Shown piece by piece: positions 44,881 through 57,971 of a stretch of 64,000 bases of DNA (its first letter is position 1; every line of letters starts with the position of its first letter). The position numbers were made by a program, and so were the translations under genes. The notes under the pieces are model-generated. The model saw nothing but the letters and a program-made list of their open reading frames with translations. It did not search any database and was not told the DNA's origin. Where the stretch lies: NCBI GenBank assembly GCA_947561715.1, contig OX387197.1, positions 17,034,266 through 17,098,265 on the forward strand, written 5' to 3'. Source of the DNA: Ascidia mentula. Its lineage: Eukaryota > Chordata > Ascidiacea > Phlebobranchia > Ascidiidae.

Positions 44881-45908
44881 CCCCAAGCCCACTTAACAAT
44901 GGGAGACATAGGCTGAACTCTCTTTTTTTCGCGACCAACTTAACAATGGGCGAGATAGGGCCGAAGTTTAGACTGGGTGGGATAGGCTGGACTCTCTTTT
45001 TTTCGAGCCCCAAGCCCACTTAACAATGGGAGACATAGGCTGGACTCTGTTTTTTTCGCGACCCACTTAACAATGGGCGAGATAGGGCCGAAGTAAAGAC
45101 TGGGTGGGATAGGCTGGACTCTGTTTTTTTCGAGCCCCAAGCCCGCTTAACAATGGGAGACATAGGCTGGACTCTGCTTTTTTCGAGCCCCAAGCCCACT
45201 TAACAATGGGAGACATAGGCAGGACTCTGCTTTTTTCGAGCCCCAAGCCCACTTAACAATGGGAGACATAAGCAGGACTCTGTTTTTTTCGAGCCCCAAG
45301 CCCACTTAACAATGGGAGACATAGGCTGGACTCTCTTTTTTTCGCGACCAACTTAACAATGGGCGAGATAGGGCCGAAGTTTAGATTGGGTGGGATAGGC
45401 TGGACTCTCTTTTTTTCGAGCCCCAAGCCCACTTAACAATGGGAGACATAGGCTGGACTCTGTTTTTTTCGCGACCCACTTAACAATGGGCGAGATAGGG
45501 CCGAAGTAAAGACTGGGTGGGATAGGCTGGACTCTGTTTTTTTCGAGCCCCAAGCCCGCTTAACAATGGGAGACATAGGCTGGACTCTGCTTTTTTCGAG
45601 CCCCAAGCCCACTTAACAATGGGAGACATAGGCAGGACTCTGCTTTTTTCGAGCCCCAAGCCCACTTAACAATGGGAGACATAGGCTGGACTCTGTTTTT
45701 TTAGCGACCCACTTAACAATGGGCGAGATAGGGCCGAAGTTAAGACTGGGTGGGATAGGCTGGACTCTGTTTTTTTTCGAGCCCCAAGCCCACTTAACAA
45801 TGGGCGACATAGGCTGGACTCTGTTTTTTTCGCGACCCACTTAACAATGGGCGAGATAGGGCCGAAGTTAAGACTGGGTGGGATAGGCTGGACTCTGTTT
45901 TTTTCGAG
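44881..45908 (+). repeat. 1,028-bp tandem duplication, left copy
   Basis: Made of the 413-bp cassette in two tandem copies (44,939 and 45,352) plus an L81-containing section. The 413-bp cassette is L80, S47, L80, S53, S53, S53, S47. A private GGCTGAACTC lies near 44,913 and a private GATTGGG near 45,384. Confidence 0.87.
44939..45351 (+). repeat. 413-bp seven-monomer cassette (type example)
   Basis: Monomers in order: L80 (GTTTAG, TCTCT), S47, L80 (GTAAAG, CCCGC tail), S53 (TCTGC), S53 (GGCAGG, TCTGC), S53 (AAGCAGG), S47 (TCTCT, CGACCAA tail). The lengths sum to 413. Further cassette starts are 45,352, 45,967, 46,380, 50,255, 52,459, 52,872, 54,176, 54,589 and 58,081. At 45,352, 46,380, 52,872, 54,589 and 58,081 the tail of the cassette is replaced by the L81 section. 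Confidence 0.88.
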
Positions 45909-46976
45909 CCCCAAGCCCACTTAACAATGGGAGACATAGGCTGGACTCTCTTTTTTTCGCGACCAACTTAACAATGGGCGAGATAGGGCCGAAGTTTAGA
46001 CTGGGTGGGATAGGCTGGACTCTCTTTTTTTCGAGCCCCAAGCCCACTTAACAATGGGAGACATAGGCTGGACTCTGTTTTTTTCGCGACCCACTTAACA
46101 ATGGGCGAGATAGGGCCGAAGTAAAGACTGGGTGGGATAGGCTGGACTCTGTTTTTTTCGAGCCCCAAGCCCGCTTAACAATGGGAGACATAGGCTGGAC
46201 TCTGCTTTTTTCGAGCCCCAAGCCCACTTAACAATGGGAGACATAGGCAGGACTCTGCTTTTTTCGAGCCCCAAGCCCACTTAACAATGGGAGACATAAG
46301 CAGGACTCTGTTTTTTTCGAGCCCCAAGCCCACTTAACAATGGGAGACATAGGCTGGACTCTCTTTTTTTCGCGACCAACTTAACAATGGGCGAGATAGG
46401 GCCGAAGTTTAGACTGGGTGGGATAGGCTGGACTCTCTTTTTTTCGAGCCCCAAGCCCACTTAACAATGGGAGACATAGGCTGGACTCTGTTTTTTTCGC
46501 GACCCACTTAACAATGGGCGAGATAGGGCCGAAGTAAAGACTGGGTGGGATAGGCTGGACTCTGTTTTTTTCGAGCCCCAAGCCCGCTTAACAATGGGAG
46601 ACATAGGCTGGACTCTGCTTTTTTCGAGCCCCAAGCCCACTTAACAATGGGAGACATAGGCAGGACTCTGCTTTTTTCGAGCCCCAAGCCCACTTAACAA
46701 TGGGAGACATAGGCTGGACTCTGTTTTTTTAGCGACCCACTTAACAATGGGCGAGATAGGGCCGAAGTTAAGACTGGGTGGGATAGGCTGGACTCTGTTT
46801 TTTTTCGAGCCCCAAGCCCACTTAACAATGGGCGACATAGGCTGGACTCTGTTTTTTTCGCGACCCACTTAACAATGGGCGAGATAGGGCCGAAGTTAAG
46901 ACTGGGTGGGATAGGCTGGACTCTGTTTTTTTCGAGCCCCAAGCCCACTTAACAATGGGAGACATAGGCTGGACTC
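45909..46976 (+). repeat. 1,028-bp tandem duplication, right copy
   Basis: Repeats 44,881-45,908 and ends near 46,976, where TCTCT becomes TCTGT. The same 1,028-bp organisation is seen again between 52,105 and 53,133 and between 53,822 and 54,850, so this unit was copied together with its surroundings in the later 1,717-bp duplication. Confidence 0.87.
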
Positions 46977-48639
46977 TGTTTTTTTCGCGACCCACTTAAC
47001 AATGGGCGAGATAGGGCTGAAGTTAAGACTGGGTGGGATAAGCCGGACTCTGTTTTTTTCGAGCCCCATGCCCACTTAACAATGGGCGACATAGGCTGGA
47101 CTCTGTTTTTTTAGCGACCCACTTAACAATGGGCAAGATAGGGCCGAAGTTAAGACTGGGTGGGATAGGCTGGACTCTGTTTTTTTTCGAGCCCCAAGCC
47201 CACTTAACAATGGGCGACATAGGCTGGACTCTGTTTTTTTCGCGACCAACTTAACAATGGGCGAGATAGGGCCGAAGTTTAGACTGGGTGGGATAGGCTG
47301 GACTCTCTTTTTTTCGAGCCCCAACCCCACTTAACAATGGGAGACATAGGCAGGACTCTGTATTTTTCGTGCCCCAAGCCCACTTAACAATGGGAGACAT
47401 AGGCTGGACTCTCTTTTTTTCGCGACCAACTTAACAATGGGCGAGATAGGGCCAAAGTTTAGACTGGGTGGGATAGGCTGGACTCTGATTTTTTCGAGCC
47501 CCAAGCCCACTTAACAATGCGAGACATAGGATGGACCTTGTTTTTTTCGAGCCCCAAGCCCACTTAACAATGGGCGAGATAGGGCCGAAGTGAAGACTGG
47601 GTGGGATAGGCTGGACTCTGTTTTTTTCGAGCCCCAAGCCCACTTAACAATGGGAGACATAGGCCGGACTCTGTTTTTTTCGAGCCCCAAGCCCACTTAA
47701 CAATGGGAGACATAGGCTGGACTCTGTTTTTTTCGCGACCCACTTAACAATGGGCGAGATAGGGACGAAGTTAAGACTGGGTGGGATAGGCTGGACTCTG
47801 TTTTTTTCGAGCCCCAAGCCCATTTAACAATGGGAGACATAGGCTGGACTCTGTTTTTTTCGCGACCCACTTAACATTGGGCGAGATAGGGACGAAGTTA
47901 AGACTGGGTGGGATAGGATGGACTCTGTTTTTTTCGAGCCCCAAGCCCACTTAACAATGGGAGACATAAGCTGGACTCTGTTTTTTTTCGAGCCCCAAGC
48001 CCACTTAACAATGGGAGACATAAGCAGGACTCTGTTTTTTTCGAGCCCCAAGCCCACTTAACAATGGGAGACATAGGCTGGACTCTCTTTTTTTCGCGAC
48101 CCACTTAACAATGGGCGAGATAGGGCCGAAGTTAAGACTGGGTGGGATAGGCTGGACTCTGTTTTTTTCGAGCCCCTAGCCCACTTAACAATGGGAGACA
48201 TAGGCAGGACTCTGTTTTTTAGCGACCCACTTAACAATGGGCGAGATAGGGCCGAAGTTAAGACTGGGTGGGATAGGCTGGACTCTGTTTTTTTCGAGCC
48301 CCTAGCCCACTTAACAATGGGCGACATAGGCTGGACTCTGTTTTTTTCGCGACCCACTTAACAATGGGCGAGATAGGGCCGAAGTTAAGACTGGGTGGGA
48401 TAGGCTGGACTCTGTTTTTTTCGAGCCCCAAGCCCATTTAACAATGGGAGACATAGGCTGGACTCTGTTTTTTTCGCGACCCACTTAACAATGGGCGAGA
48501 TAGGGCCGAAGTTAAGACTAGGTGGGATAGGATGGACTCTGTTTTTTTCGAGCCCCAAGCCCACTTAACAATGGGAGACATAAGCTGGACTCTGTTTTTT
48601 TTCGAGCCCCAAGCCCACTTAACAATGGGAGACATAAGC
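46977..48639 (+). repeat. Mosaic segment with M cassette at 47,430
   Basis: Starts with a GCTGAAG/AAGCCGG L80 (about 47,015) and a CATGCCC tail. It passes through CAACCCCAC (about 47,323), the M cassette at 47,430 with a private GTGAAG long monomer, an S53 with GGCCGG, GGGACGAAG monomers and AACATTGGG (about 47,874), and then the S46/CCTAG section. Everything from 47,281 onward recurs 8,081 bp downstream. Confidence 0.85.
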
Positions 48640-49890
48640 AGGACTCTGTTTTTTTCGAGCCCCAAGCCCACTTAACAATGGGAGACATAGGCTGGACTCT
48701 CTTTTTTTCGCGACCAACTTAACAATGGGCGAGATAGGGCCGAAGTTTAGACTGGGTGGGATAGGCTGGACTCTCTTTTTTTCGAGCCCCAAGCCCACTT
48801 AACAATGGGAGACATAAGCTGGACTCTGTTTTTTTTCGAGCCCCAAGCCCACTTAACAATGGGAGACATAAGCAGGACTCTGTTTTTTTCGAGCCCCAAG
48901 CCCACTTAACAATGGGAGACATAGACTGGACTCTCTTTTTTTCGCGACCAACTTAACAATGGGCGAGATAGGGCCGAAGTTTAGACTGGGTGGGATAGGC
49001 TGGACTCTCTTTTTTTCGAGCCCCAAGCCCACTTAACAATGGGAGACATAGACTGGACTCTGTTTTTTTCGCGACCCACTTAACAATGGGCGAGATAGGG
49101 CCGAAGTAAAGACTGGGTGGGATAGGCTGGACTCTGTTTTTTTCGAGCCCCAAGCCCGCTTAACAATGGGAGACATAGGCTGGACTCTGTTTTTTTCGAG
49201 ACCCACTTAACAATGGGCGAGATAGGGCCGAAGTTAAGACTGGGTGGGATAGGCTGGACTCTCTTTTTTTCGAGCCCCAAGCCCACTTAACAATGGGAGA
49301 CATAGGCTGGACTCTGTTTTTTTCGAGCCCCAAGCCCGCTTAACAATGGGAGACATAGGCTGGACTCTGTTTTTTTCGAGACCCACTTAACAATGGGCGA
49401 GATAGGGCCGAAGTTAAGACTGGGTGGGATAGGCTGGACTCTGTTTTTTTCGAGCCCCAAGCCCACTTAACAATGGGAGACATAGGCAGGACTCTGTATT
49501 TTTCGTGCCCCAAGCCCACTTAACAATGGGAGACATAGGCTGGACTCTCTTTTTTTCGCGACCAACTTAACAATGGGCGAGATAGGGCCGAAGTTTAGAC
49601 TGGGTGGGATAGGCTGGACTCTCTTTTTTTCGAGCCCCAAGCCCACTTAACAATGGGAGACATAGGCTGGACTCTGTTTTTTTCGCGACCCACTTAACAA
49701 TGGGCGAGATAGGGCCGAAGTAAAGACTGGGTGGGATAGGCTGGACTCTGTTTTTTTCGAGCCCCAAGCCCGCTTAACAATGGGAGACATAGGCTGGACT
49801 CTGTTTTTTTCGAGACCCACTTAACAATGGGCGAGATAGGGCCAAAGTTAAGACTGGGTGGGATAGGCTGGACTCTGTTTTTTTCGAGCC
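47281..49890 (+). repeat. 2.6-kb block copied at 55,362-57,971 (offset 8,081)
   Basis: About 2,610 bp recur 8,081 bp to the right. Shared rare states are CAACCCCAC, GTGAAG, GGCCGG, AACATTGGG, GGGACGAAG and four GACATAGACTGG sites. A handful of differences distinguish the copies, for example GACGAATTT (55,976) for GACGAAGTT, CGACCAAC for CGACCCAC near 56,560, and CGTGACC for CGCGACC near 57,023. The copies are separated by the 2,204-bp and 1,717-bp duplications, which pushed them apart. Confidence 0.89.
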
Positions 49891-50843
49891 CCCAGCCCAC
49901 TTAACAATGGGAGACATAGGCAGGACTCTGCTTTTTTCGAGCCCCAAGCCCACTTAACAATGGGAGACATAGGCTGGACTCTGTTTTTTTAGCGACCCAC
50001 TTAACAATGGGCGAGATAGGGCCGAAGTTAAGACTGGGTGGGATAGGCTGGACTCTGTTTTTTTTCGAGCCCCAAGCCCACTTAACAATGGGCGACATAG
50101 GCTGGACTCTGTTTTTTTCGCGACCCACTTAACAATGGGCGAGATAGGGCCGAAGTTAAGACTGGGTGGGATAGGCTGGACTCTGTTTTTTTCGAGCCCC
50201 AAGCCCACTTAACAATGGGAGACATAGGCTGGACTCTCTTTTTTTCGCGACCAACTTAACAATGGGCGAGATAGGGCCGAAGTTTAGACTGGGTGGGATA
50301 GGCTGGACTCTCTTTTTTTCGAGCCCCAAGCCCACTTAACAATGGGAGACATAGGCTGGACTCTGTTTTTTTCGCGACCCACTTAACAATGGGCGAGATA
50401 GGGCCGAAGTAAAGACTGGGTGGGATAGGCTGGACTCTGTTTTTTTCGAGCCCCAAGCCCGCTTAACAATGGGAGACATAGGCTGGACTCTGCTTTTTTC
50501 GAGCCCCAAGCCCACTTAACAATGGGAGACATAGGCAGGACTCTGCTTTTTTCGAGCCCCAAGCCCACTTAACAATGGGAGACATAAGCAGGACTCTGTT
50601 TTTTTCGAGCCCCAAGCCCACTTAACAATGGGAGACATAGGCTGGACTCTCTTTTTTTCGCGACCAACTTAACAATGGGCGAGATAGGGCCGAAGTTTAG
50701 ACTGGGTGGGATAGGCTGGACTCTCTTTTTTTCGAGCCCCAAGCCCACTTAACAATGGGAGACATAGGCTGGACTCTGTTTTTTTCGCGACCCACTTAAC
50801 AATGGGCGAGATAGGGCCGAAGTAAAGACTGGGTGGGATAGGC
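48640..50843 (+). repeat. 2,204-bp tandem duplication, left copy
   Basis: Includes two GACATAGACTGG short monomers (about 48,920 and 49,048), the CCCGC/CGAGACCC pair, an S53 with TGTATTTTTCGTG, a CCCCCAGCCC tail (about 49,890) and the 413-bp cassette at 50,255. One difference from the right copy is GCCAAAGTT near 49,843. Confidence 0.88.
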
Positions 50844-53047
50844 TGGACTCTCTTTTTTTCGAGCCCCAAGCCCACTTAACAATGGGAGACATAGGCTGGA
50901 CTCTGTTTTTTTCGCGACCCACTTAACAATGGGCGAGATAGGGCCGAAGTTTAGACTGGGTGGGATAGGCTGGACTCTCTTTTTTTCGAGCCCCAAGCCC
51001 ACTTAACAATGGGAGACATAAGCTGGACTCTGTTTTTTTTCGAGCCCCAAGCCCACTTAACAATGGGAGACATAAGCAGGACTCTGTTTTTTTCGAGCCC
51101 CAAGCCCACTTAACAATGGGAGACATAGACTGGACTCTCTTTTTTTCGCGACCAACTTAACAATGGGCGAGATAGGGCCGAAGTTTAGACTGGGTGGGAT
51201 AGGCTGGACTCTCTTTTTTTCGAGCCCCAAGCCCACTTAACAATGGGAGACATAGACTGGACTCTGTTTTTTTCGCGACCCACTTAACAATGGGCGAGAT
51301 AGGGCCGAAGTAAAGACTGGGTGGGATAGGCTGGACTCTGTTTTTTTCGAGCCCCAAGCCCGCTTAACAATGGGAGACATAGGCTGGACTCTGTTTTTTT
51401 CGAGACCCACTTAACAATGGGCGAGATAGGGCCGAAGTTAAGACTGGGTGGGATAGGCTGGACTCTCTTTTTTTCGAGCCCCAAGCCCACTTAACAATGG
51501 GAGACATAGGCTGGACTCTGTTTTTTTCGAGCCCCAAGCCCGCTTAACAATGGGAGACATAGGCTGGACTCTGTTTTTTTCGAGACCCACTTAACAATGG
51601 GCGAGATAGGGCCGAAGTTAAGACTGGGTGGGATAGGCTGGACTCTGTTTTTTTCGAGCCCCAAGCCCACTTAACAATGGGAGACATAGGCAGGACTCTG
51701 TATTTTTCGTGCCCCAAGCCCACTTAACAATGGGAGACATAGGCTGGACTCTCTTTTTTTCGCGACCAACTTAACAATGGGCGAGATAGGGCCGAAGTTT
51801 AGACTGGGTGGGATAGGCTGGACTCTCTTTTTTTCGAGCCCCAAGCCCACTTAACAATGGGAGACATAGGCTGGACTCTGTTTTTTTCGCGACCCACTTA
51901 ACAATGGGCGAGATAGGGCCGAAGTAAAGACTGGGTGGGATAGGCTGGACTCTGTTTTTTTCGAGCCCCAAGCCCGCTTAACAATGGGAGACATAGGCTG
52001 GACTCTGTTTTTTTCGAGACCCACTTAACAATGGGCGAGATAGGGCCGAAGTTAAGACTGGGTGGGATAGGCTGGACTCTGTTTTTTTCGAGCCCCCAGC
52101 CCACTTAACAATGGGAGACATAGGCAGGACTCTGCTTTTTTCGAGCCCCAAGCCCACTTAACAATGGGAGACATAGGCTGGACTCTGTTTTTTTAGCGAC
52201 CCACTTAACAATGGGCGAGATAGGGCCGAAGTTAAGACTGGGTGGGATAGGCTGGACTCTGTTTTTTTTCGAGCCCCAAGCCCACTTAACAATGGGCGAC
52301 ATAGGCTGGACTCTGTTTTTTTCGCGACCCACTTAACAATGGGCGAGATAGGGCCGAAGTTAAGACTGGGTGGGATAGGCTGGACTCTGTTTTTTTCGAG
52401 CCCCAAGCCCACTTAACAATGGGAGACATAGGCTGGACTCTCTTTTTTTCGCGACCAACTTAACAATGGGCGAGATAGGGCCGAAGTTTAGACTGGGTGG
52501 GATAGGCTGGACTCTCTTTTTTTCGAGCCCCAAGCCCACTTAACAATGGGAGACATAGGCTGGACTCTGTTTTTTTCGCGACCCACTTAACAATGGGCGA
52601 GATAGGGCCGAAGTAAAGACTGGGTGGGATAGGCTGGACTCTGTTTTTTTCGAGCCCCAAGCCCGCTTAACAATGGGAGACATAGGCTGGACTCTGCTTT
52701 TTTCGAGCCCCAAGCCCACTTAACAATGGGAGACATAGGCAGGACTCTGCTTTTTTCGAGCCCCAAGCCCACTTAACAATGGGAGACATAAGCAGGACTC
52801 TGTTTTTTTCGAGCCCCAAGCCCACTTAACAATGGGAGACATAGGCTGGACTCTCTTTTTTTCGCGACCAACTTAACAATGGGCGAGATAGGGCCGAAGT
52901 TTAGACTGGGTGGGATAGGCTGGACTCTCTTTTTTTCGAGCCCCAAGCCCACTTAACAATGGGAGACATAGGCTGGACTCTGTTTTTTTCGCGACCCACT
53001 TAACAATGGGCGAGATAGGGCCGAAGTAAAGACTGGGTGGGATAGGC
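50844..53047 (+). repeat. 2,204-bp tandem duplication, right copy
   Basis: Repeats the preceding segment, with GACATAGACTGG at about 51,124 and 51,252 and the CCCCCAGCCC tail at about 52,094. The match ends near 53,044, where the left copy has TCTCT and this one TCTGT in a GTAAAG long monomer. It overlaps the left copy of the 1,717-bp duplication. Confidence 0.88.
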
Positions 53048-53546
53048 TGGACTCTGTTTTTTTCGAGCCCCAAGCCCGCTTAACAATGGGAGACATAGGC
53101 TGGACTCTGCTTTTTTCGAGCCCCAAGCCCACTTAACAATGGGAGACATAGGCAGGACTCTGCTTTTTTCGAGCCCCAAGCCCACTTAACAATGGGAGAC
53201 ATAGGCTGGACTCTGTTTTTTTAGCGACCCACTTAACAATGGGCGAGATAGGGCCGAAGTTAAGACTGGGTGGGATAGGCTGGACTCTGTTTTTTTTCGA
53301 GCCCCAAGCCCACTTAACAATGGGCGACATAGGCTGGACTCTGTTTTTTTCGCGACCCACTTAACAATGGGCGAGATAGGGCCGAAGTTAAGACTGGGTG
53401 GGATAGGCTGGACTCTGTTTTTTTCGAGCCCCAAGCCCACTTAACAATGGGAGACATAGGCTGGACTCTGTTTTTTTCGCGACCCACTTAACAATGGGCG
53501 AGATAGGGCTGAAGTTAAGACTGGGTGGGATAAGCCGGACTCTGTT
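51830..53546 (+). repeat. 1,717-bp tandem duplication, left copy
   Basis: Runs from an S53/S47 pair through the CCCCCAGCCC tail, the L81 section and two 413-bp cassettes to the GCTGAAG/AAGCCGG long monomer at about 53,507. The next copy starts directly after it. Confidence 0.87.
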
Positions 53547-55294
53547 TTTTTCGAGCCCCAAGCCCACTTAACAATGGGAGACATAGGCTGGACTCTGTTT
53601 TTTTCGCGACCCACTTAACAATGGGCGAGATAGGGCCGAAGTAAAGACTGGGTGGGATAGGCTGGACTCTGTTTTTTTCGAGCCCCAAGCCCGCTTAACA
53701 ATGGGAGACATAGGCTGGACTCTGTTTTTTTCGAGACCCACTTAACAATGGGCGAGATAGGGCCGAAGTTAAGACTGGGTGGGATAGGCTGGACTCTGTT
53801 TTTTTCGAGCCCCCAGCCCACTTAACAATGGGAGACATAGGCAGGACTCTGCTTTTTTCGAGCCCCAAGCCCACTTAACAATGGGAGACATAGGCTGGAC
53901 TCTGTTTTTTTAGCGACCCACTTAACAATGGGCGAGATAGGGCCGAAGTTAAGACTGGGTGGGATAGGCTGGACTCTGTTTTTTTTCGAGCCCCAAGCCC
54001 ACTTAACAATGGGCGACATAGGCTGGACTCTGTTTTTTTCGCGACCCACTTAACAATGGGCGAGATAGGGCCGAAGTTAAGACTGGGTGGGATAGGCTGG
54101 ACTCTGTTTTTTTCGAGCCCCAAGCCCACTTAACAATGGGAGACATAGGCTGGACTCTCTTTTTTTCGCGACCAACTTAACAATGGGCGAGATAGGGCCG
54201 AAGTTTAGACTGGGTGGGATAGGCTGGACTCTCTTTTTTTCGAGCCCCAAGCCCACTTAACAATGGGAGACATAGGCTGGACTCTGTTTTTTTCGCGACC
54301 CACTTAACAATGGGCGAGATAGGGCCGAAGTAAAGACTGGGTGGGATAGGCTGGACTCTGTTTTTTTCGAGCCCCAAGCCCGCTTAACAATGGGAGACAT
54401 AGGCTGGACTCTGCTTTTTTCGAGCCCCAAGCCCACTTAACAATGGGAGACATAGGCAGGACTCTGCTTTTTTCGAGCCCCAAGCCCACTTAACAATGGG
54501 AGACATAAGCAGGACTCTGTTTTTTTCGAGCCCCAAGCCCACTTAACAATGGGAGACATAGGCTGGACTCTCTTTTTTTCGCGACCAACTTAACAATGGG
54601 CGAGATAGGGCCGAAGTTTAGACTGGGTGGGATAGGCTGGACTCTCTTTTTTTCGAGCCCCAAGCCCACTTAACAATGGGAGACATAGGCTGGACTCTGT
54701 TTTTTTCGCGACCCACTTAACAATGGGCGAGATAGGGCCGAAGTAAAGACTGGGTGGGATAGGCTGGACTCTGTTTTTTTCGAGCCCCAAGCCCGCTTAA
54801 CAATGGGAGACATAGGCTGGACTCTGCTTTTTTCGAGCCCCAAGCCCACTTAACAATGGGAGACATAGGCAGGACTCTGCTTTTTTCGAGCCCCAAGCCC
54901 ACTTAACAATGGGAGACATAGGCTGGACTCTGTTTTTTTAGCGACCCACTTAACAATGGGCGAGATAGGGCCGAAGTTAAGACTGGGTGGGATAGGCTGG
55001 ACTCTGTTTTTTTTCGAGCCCCAAGCCCACTTAACAATGGGCGACATAGGCTGGACTCTGTTTTTTTCGCGACCCACTTAACAATGGGCGAGATAGGGCC
55101 GAAGTTAAGACTGGGTGGGATAGGCTGGACTCTGTTTTTTTCGAGCCCCAAGCCCACTTAACAATGGGAGACATAGGCTGGACTCTGTTTTTTTCGCGAC
55201 CCACTTAACAATGGGCGAGATAGGGCTGAAGTTAAGACTGGGTGGGATAAGCCGGACTCTGTTTTTTTCGAGCCCCAAGCCCACTTAACAATGG
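53547..55294 (+). repeat. 1,717-bp tandem duplication, right copy
   Basis: Repeats 51,830-53,546, including CCCCCAGCCC at about 53,811 and GCTGAAG/AAGCCGG at about 55,224. The match ends near 55,294, where GGGAGACAT becomes GGGCGACAT, and the array moves into the copy of the 47-kb block. Confidence 0.87.
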
Positions 55295-55361
55295 GCGACA
55301 TAGGCTGGACTCTGTTTTTTTAGCGACCCACTTAACAATGGGCAAGATAGGGCCGAAGTTA

Positions 55362-57971
55362 AGACTGGGTGGGATAGGCTGGACTCTCTTTTTTTCGAGC
55401 CCCAACCCCACTTAACAATGGGAGACATAGGCAGGACTCTGTATTTTTCGTGCCCCAAGCCCACTTAACAATGGGAGACATAGGCTGGACTCTCTTTTTT
55501 TCGCGACCAACTTAACAATGGGCGAGATAGGGCCAAAGTTTAGACTGGGTGGGATAGGCTGGACTCTGATTTTTTCGAGCCCCAAGCCCACTTAACAATG
55601 CGAGACATAGGATGGACCTTGTTTTTTTCGAGCCCCAAGCCCACTTAACAATGGGCGAGATAGGGCCGAAGTGAAGACTGGGTGGGATAGGCTGGACTCT
55701 GTTTTTTTCGAGCCCCAAGCCCACTTAACAATGGGAGACATAGGCCGGACTCTGTTTTTTTCGAGCCCCAAGCCCACTTAACAATGGGAGACATAGGCTG
55801 GACTCTGTTTTTTTCGCGACCCACTTAACAATGGGCGAGATAGGGACGAAGTTAAGACTGGGTGGGATAGGCTGGACTCTGTTTTTTTCGAGCCCCAAGC
55901 CCATTTAACAATGGGAGACATAGGCTGGACTCTGTTTTTTTCGCGACCCACTTAACATTGGGCGAGATAGGGACGAATTTAAGACTGGGTGGGATAGGAT
56001 GGACTCTGTTTTTTTCGAGCCCCAAGCCCACTTAACAATGGGAGACATAAGCTGGACTCTGTTTTTTTTCGAGCCCCAAGCCCACTTAACAATGGGAGAC
56101 ATAAGCAGGACTCTGTTTTTTTCGAGCCCCAAGCCCACTTAACAATGGGAGACATAGGCTGGACTCTCTTTTTTTCGCGACCCACTTAACAATGGGCGAG
56201 ATAGGGCCGAAGTTAAGACTGGGTGGGATAGGCTGGACTCTGTTTTTTTCGAGCCCCTAGCCCACTTAACAATGGGAGACATAGGCAGGACTCTGTTTTT
56301 TAGCGACCCACTTAACAATGGGCGAGATAGGGCCGAAGTTAAGACTGGGTGGGATAGGCTGGACTCTGTTTTTTTCGAGCCCCTAGCCCACTTAACAATG
56401 GGCGACATAGGCTGGACTCTGTTTTTTTCGCGACCCACTTAACAATGGGCGAGATAGGGCCGAAGTTAAGACTGGGTGGGATAGGCTGGACTCTGTTTTT
56501 TTCGAGCCCCAAGCCCATTTAACAATGGGAGACATAGGCTGGACTCTGTTTTTTTCGCGACCAACTTAACAATGGGCGAGATAGGGCCGAAGTTAAGACT
56601 AGGTGGGATAGGATGGACTCTGTTTTTTTCGAGCCCCAAGCCCACTTAACAATGGGAGACATAAGCTGGACTCTGTTTTTTTTCGAGCCCCAAGCCCACT
56701 TAACAATGGGAGACATAAGCAGGACTCTGTTTTTTTCGAGCCCCAAGCCCACTTAACAATGGGAGACATAGGCTGGACTCTCTTTTTTTCGCGACCAACT
56801 TAACAATGGGCGAGATAGGGCCGAAGTTTAGACTGGGTGGGATAGGCTGGACTCTCTTTTTTTCGAGCCCCAAGCCCACTTAACAATGGGAGACATAAGC
56901 TGGACTCTGTTTTTTTTCGAGCCCCAAGCCCACTTAACAATGGGAGACATAAGCAGGACTCTGTTTTTTTCGAGCCCCAAGCCCACTTAACAATGGGAGA
57001 CATAGACTGGACTCTCTTTTTTTCGTGACCAACTTAACAATGGGCGAGATAGGGCCGAAGTTTAGACTGGGTGGGATAGGCTGGACTCTCTTTTTTTCGA
57101 GCCCCAAGCCCACTTAACAATGGGAGACATAGACTGGACTCTGTTTTTTTCGCGACCCACTTAACAATGGGCGAGATAGGGCCGAAGTAAAGACTGGGTG
57201 GGATAGGCTGGACTCTGTTTTTTTCGAGCCCCAAGCCCGCTTAACAATGGGAGACATAGGCTGGACTCTGTTTTTTTCGAGACCCACTTAACAATGGGCG
57301 AGATAGGGCCGAAGTTAAGACTGGGTGGGATAGGCTGGACTCTCTTTTTTTCGAGCCCCAAGCCCACTTAACAATGGGAGACATAGGCTGGACTCTGTTT
57401 TTTTCGAGCCCCAAGCCCGCTTAACAATGGGAGACATAGGCTGGACTCTGTTTTTTTCGAGACCCACTTAACAATGGGCGAGATAGGGCCGAAGTTAAGA
57501 CTGGGTGGGATAGGCTGGACTCTGTTTTTTTCGAGCCCCAAGCCCACTTAACAATGGGAGACATAGGCAGGACTCTGTATTTTTCGTGCCCCAAGCCCAC
57601 TTAACAATGGGAGACATAGGCTGGACTCTCTTTTTTTCGCGACCAACTTAACAATGGGCGAGATAGGGCCGAAGTTTAGACTGGGTGGGATAGGCTGGAC
57701 TCTCTTTTTTTCGAGCCCCAAGCCCACTTAACAATGGGAGACATAGGCTGGACTCTGTTTTTTTCGCGACCCACTTAACAATGGGCGAGATAGGGCCGAA
57801 GTAAAGACTGGGTGGGATAGGCTGGACTCTGTTTTTTTCGAGCCCCAAGCCCGCTTAACAATGGGAGACATAGGCTGGACTCTGTTTTTTTCGAGACCCA
57901 CTTAACAATGGGCGAGATAGGGCCGAAGTTAAGACTGGGTGGGATAGGCTGGACTCTGTTTTTTTCGAGCC
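55362..57971 (+). repeat. Right copy of the 2.6-kb block (offset 8,081)
   Basis: Copy of 47,281-49,890, with an M cassette at 55,511, CAACCCCAC at about 55,404, AACATTGGG at about 55,955, and GACATAGACTGG at about 57,001 and 57,129. The left edge is blurred, because the long monomer just upstream has GCAAGAT and GTTAAG instead of the GTTTAG of the left copy. Confidence 0.88.

Noticed and set aside
1778-57971. Common 8.08-kb super-period (offsets of 8,084 and 8,081)
   Set aside because: The two offsets come from unrelated blocks with different contents, and neither continues outside its own block, so the similarity of the numbers looks accidental.
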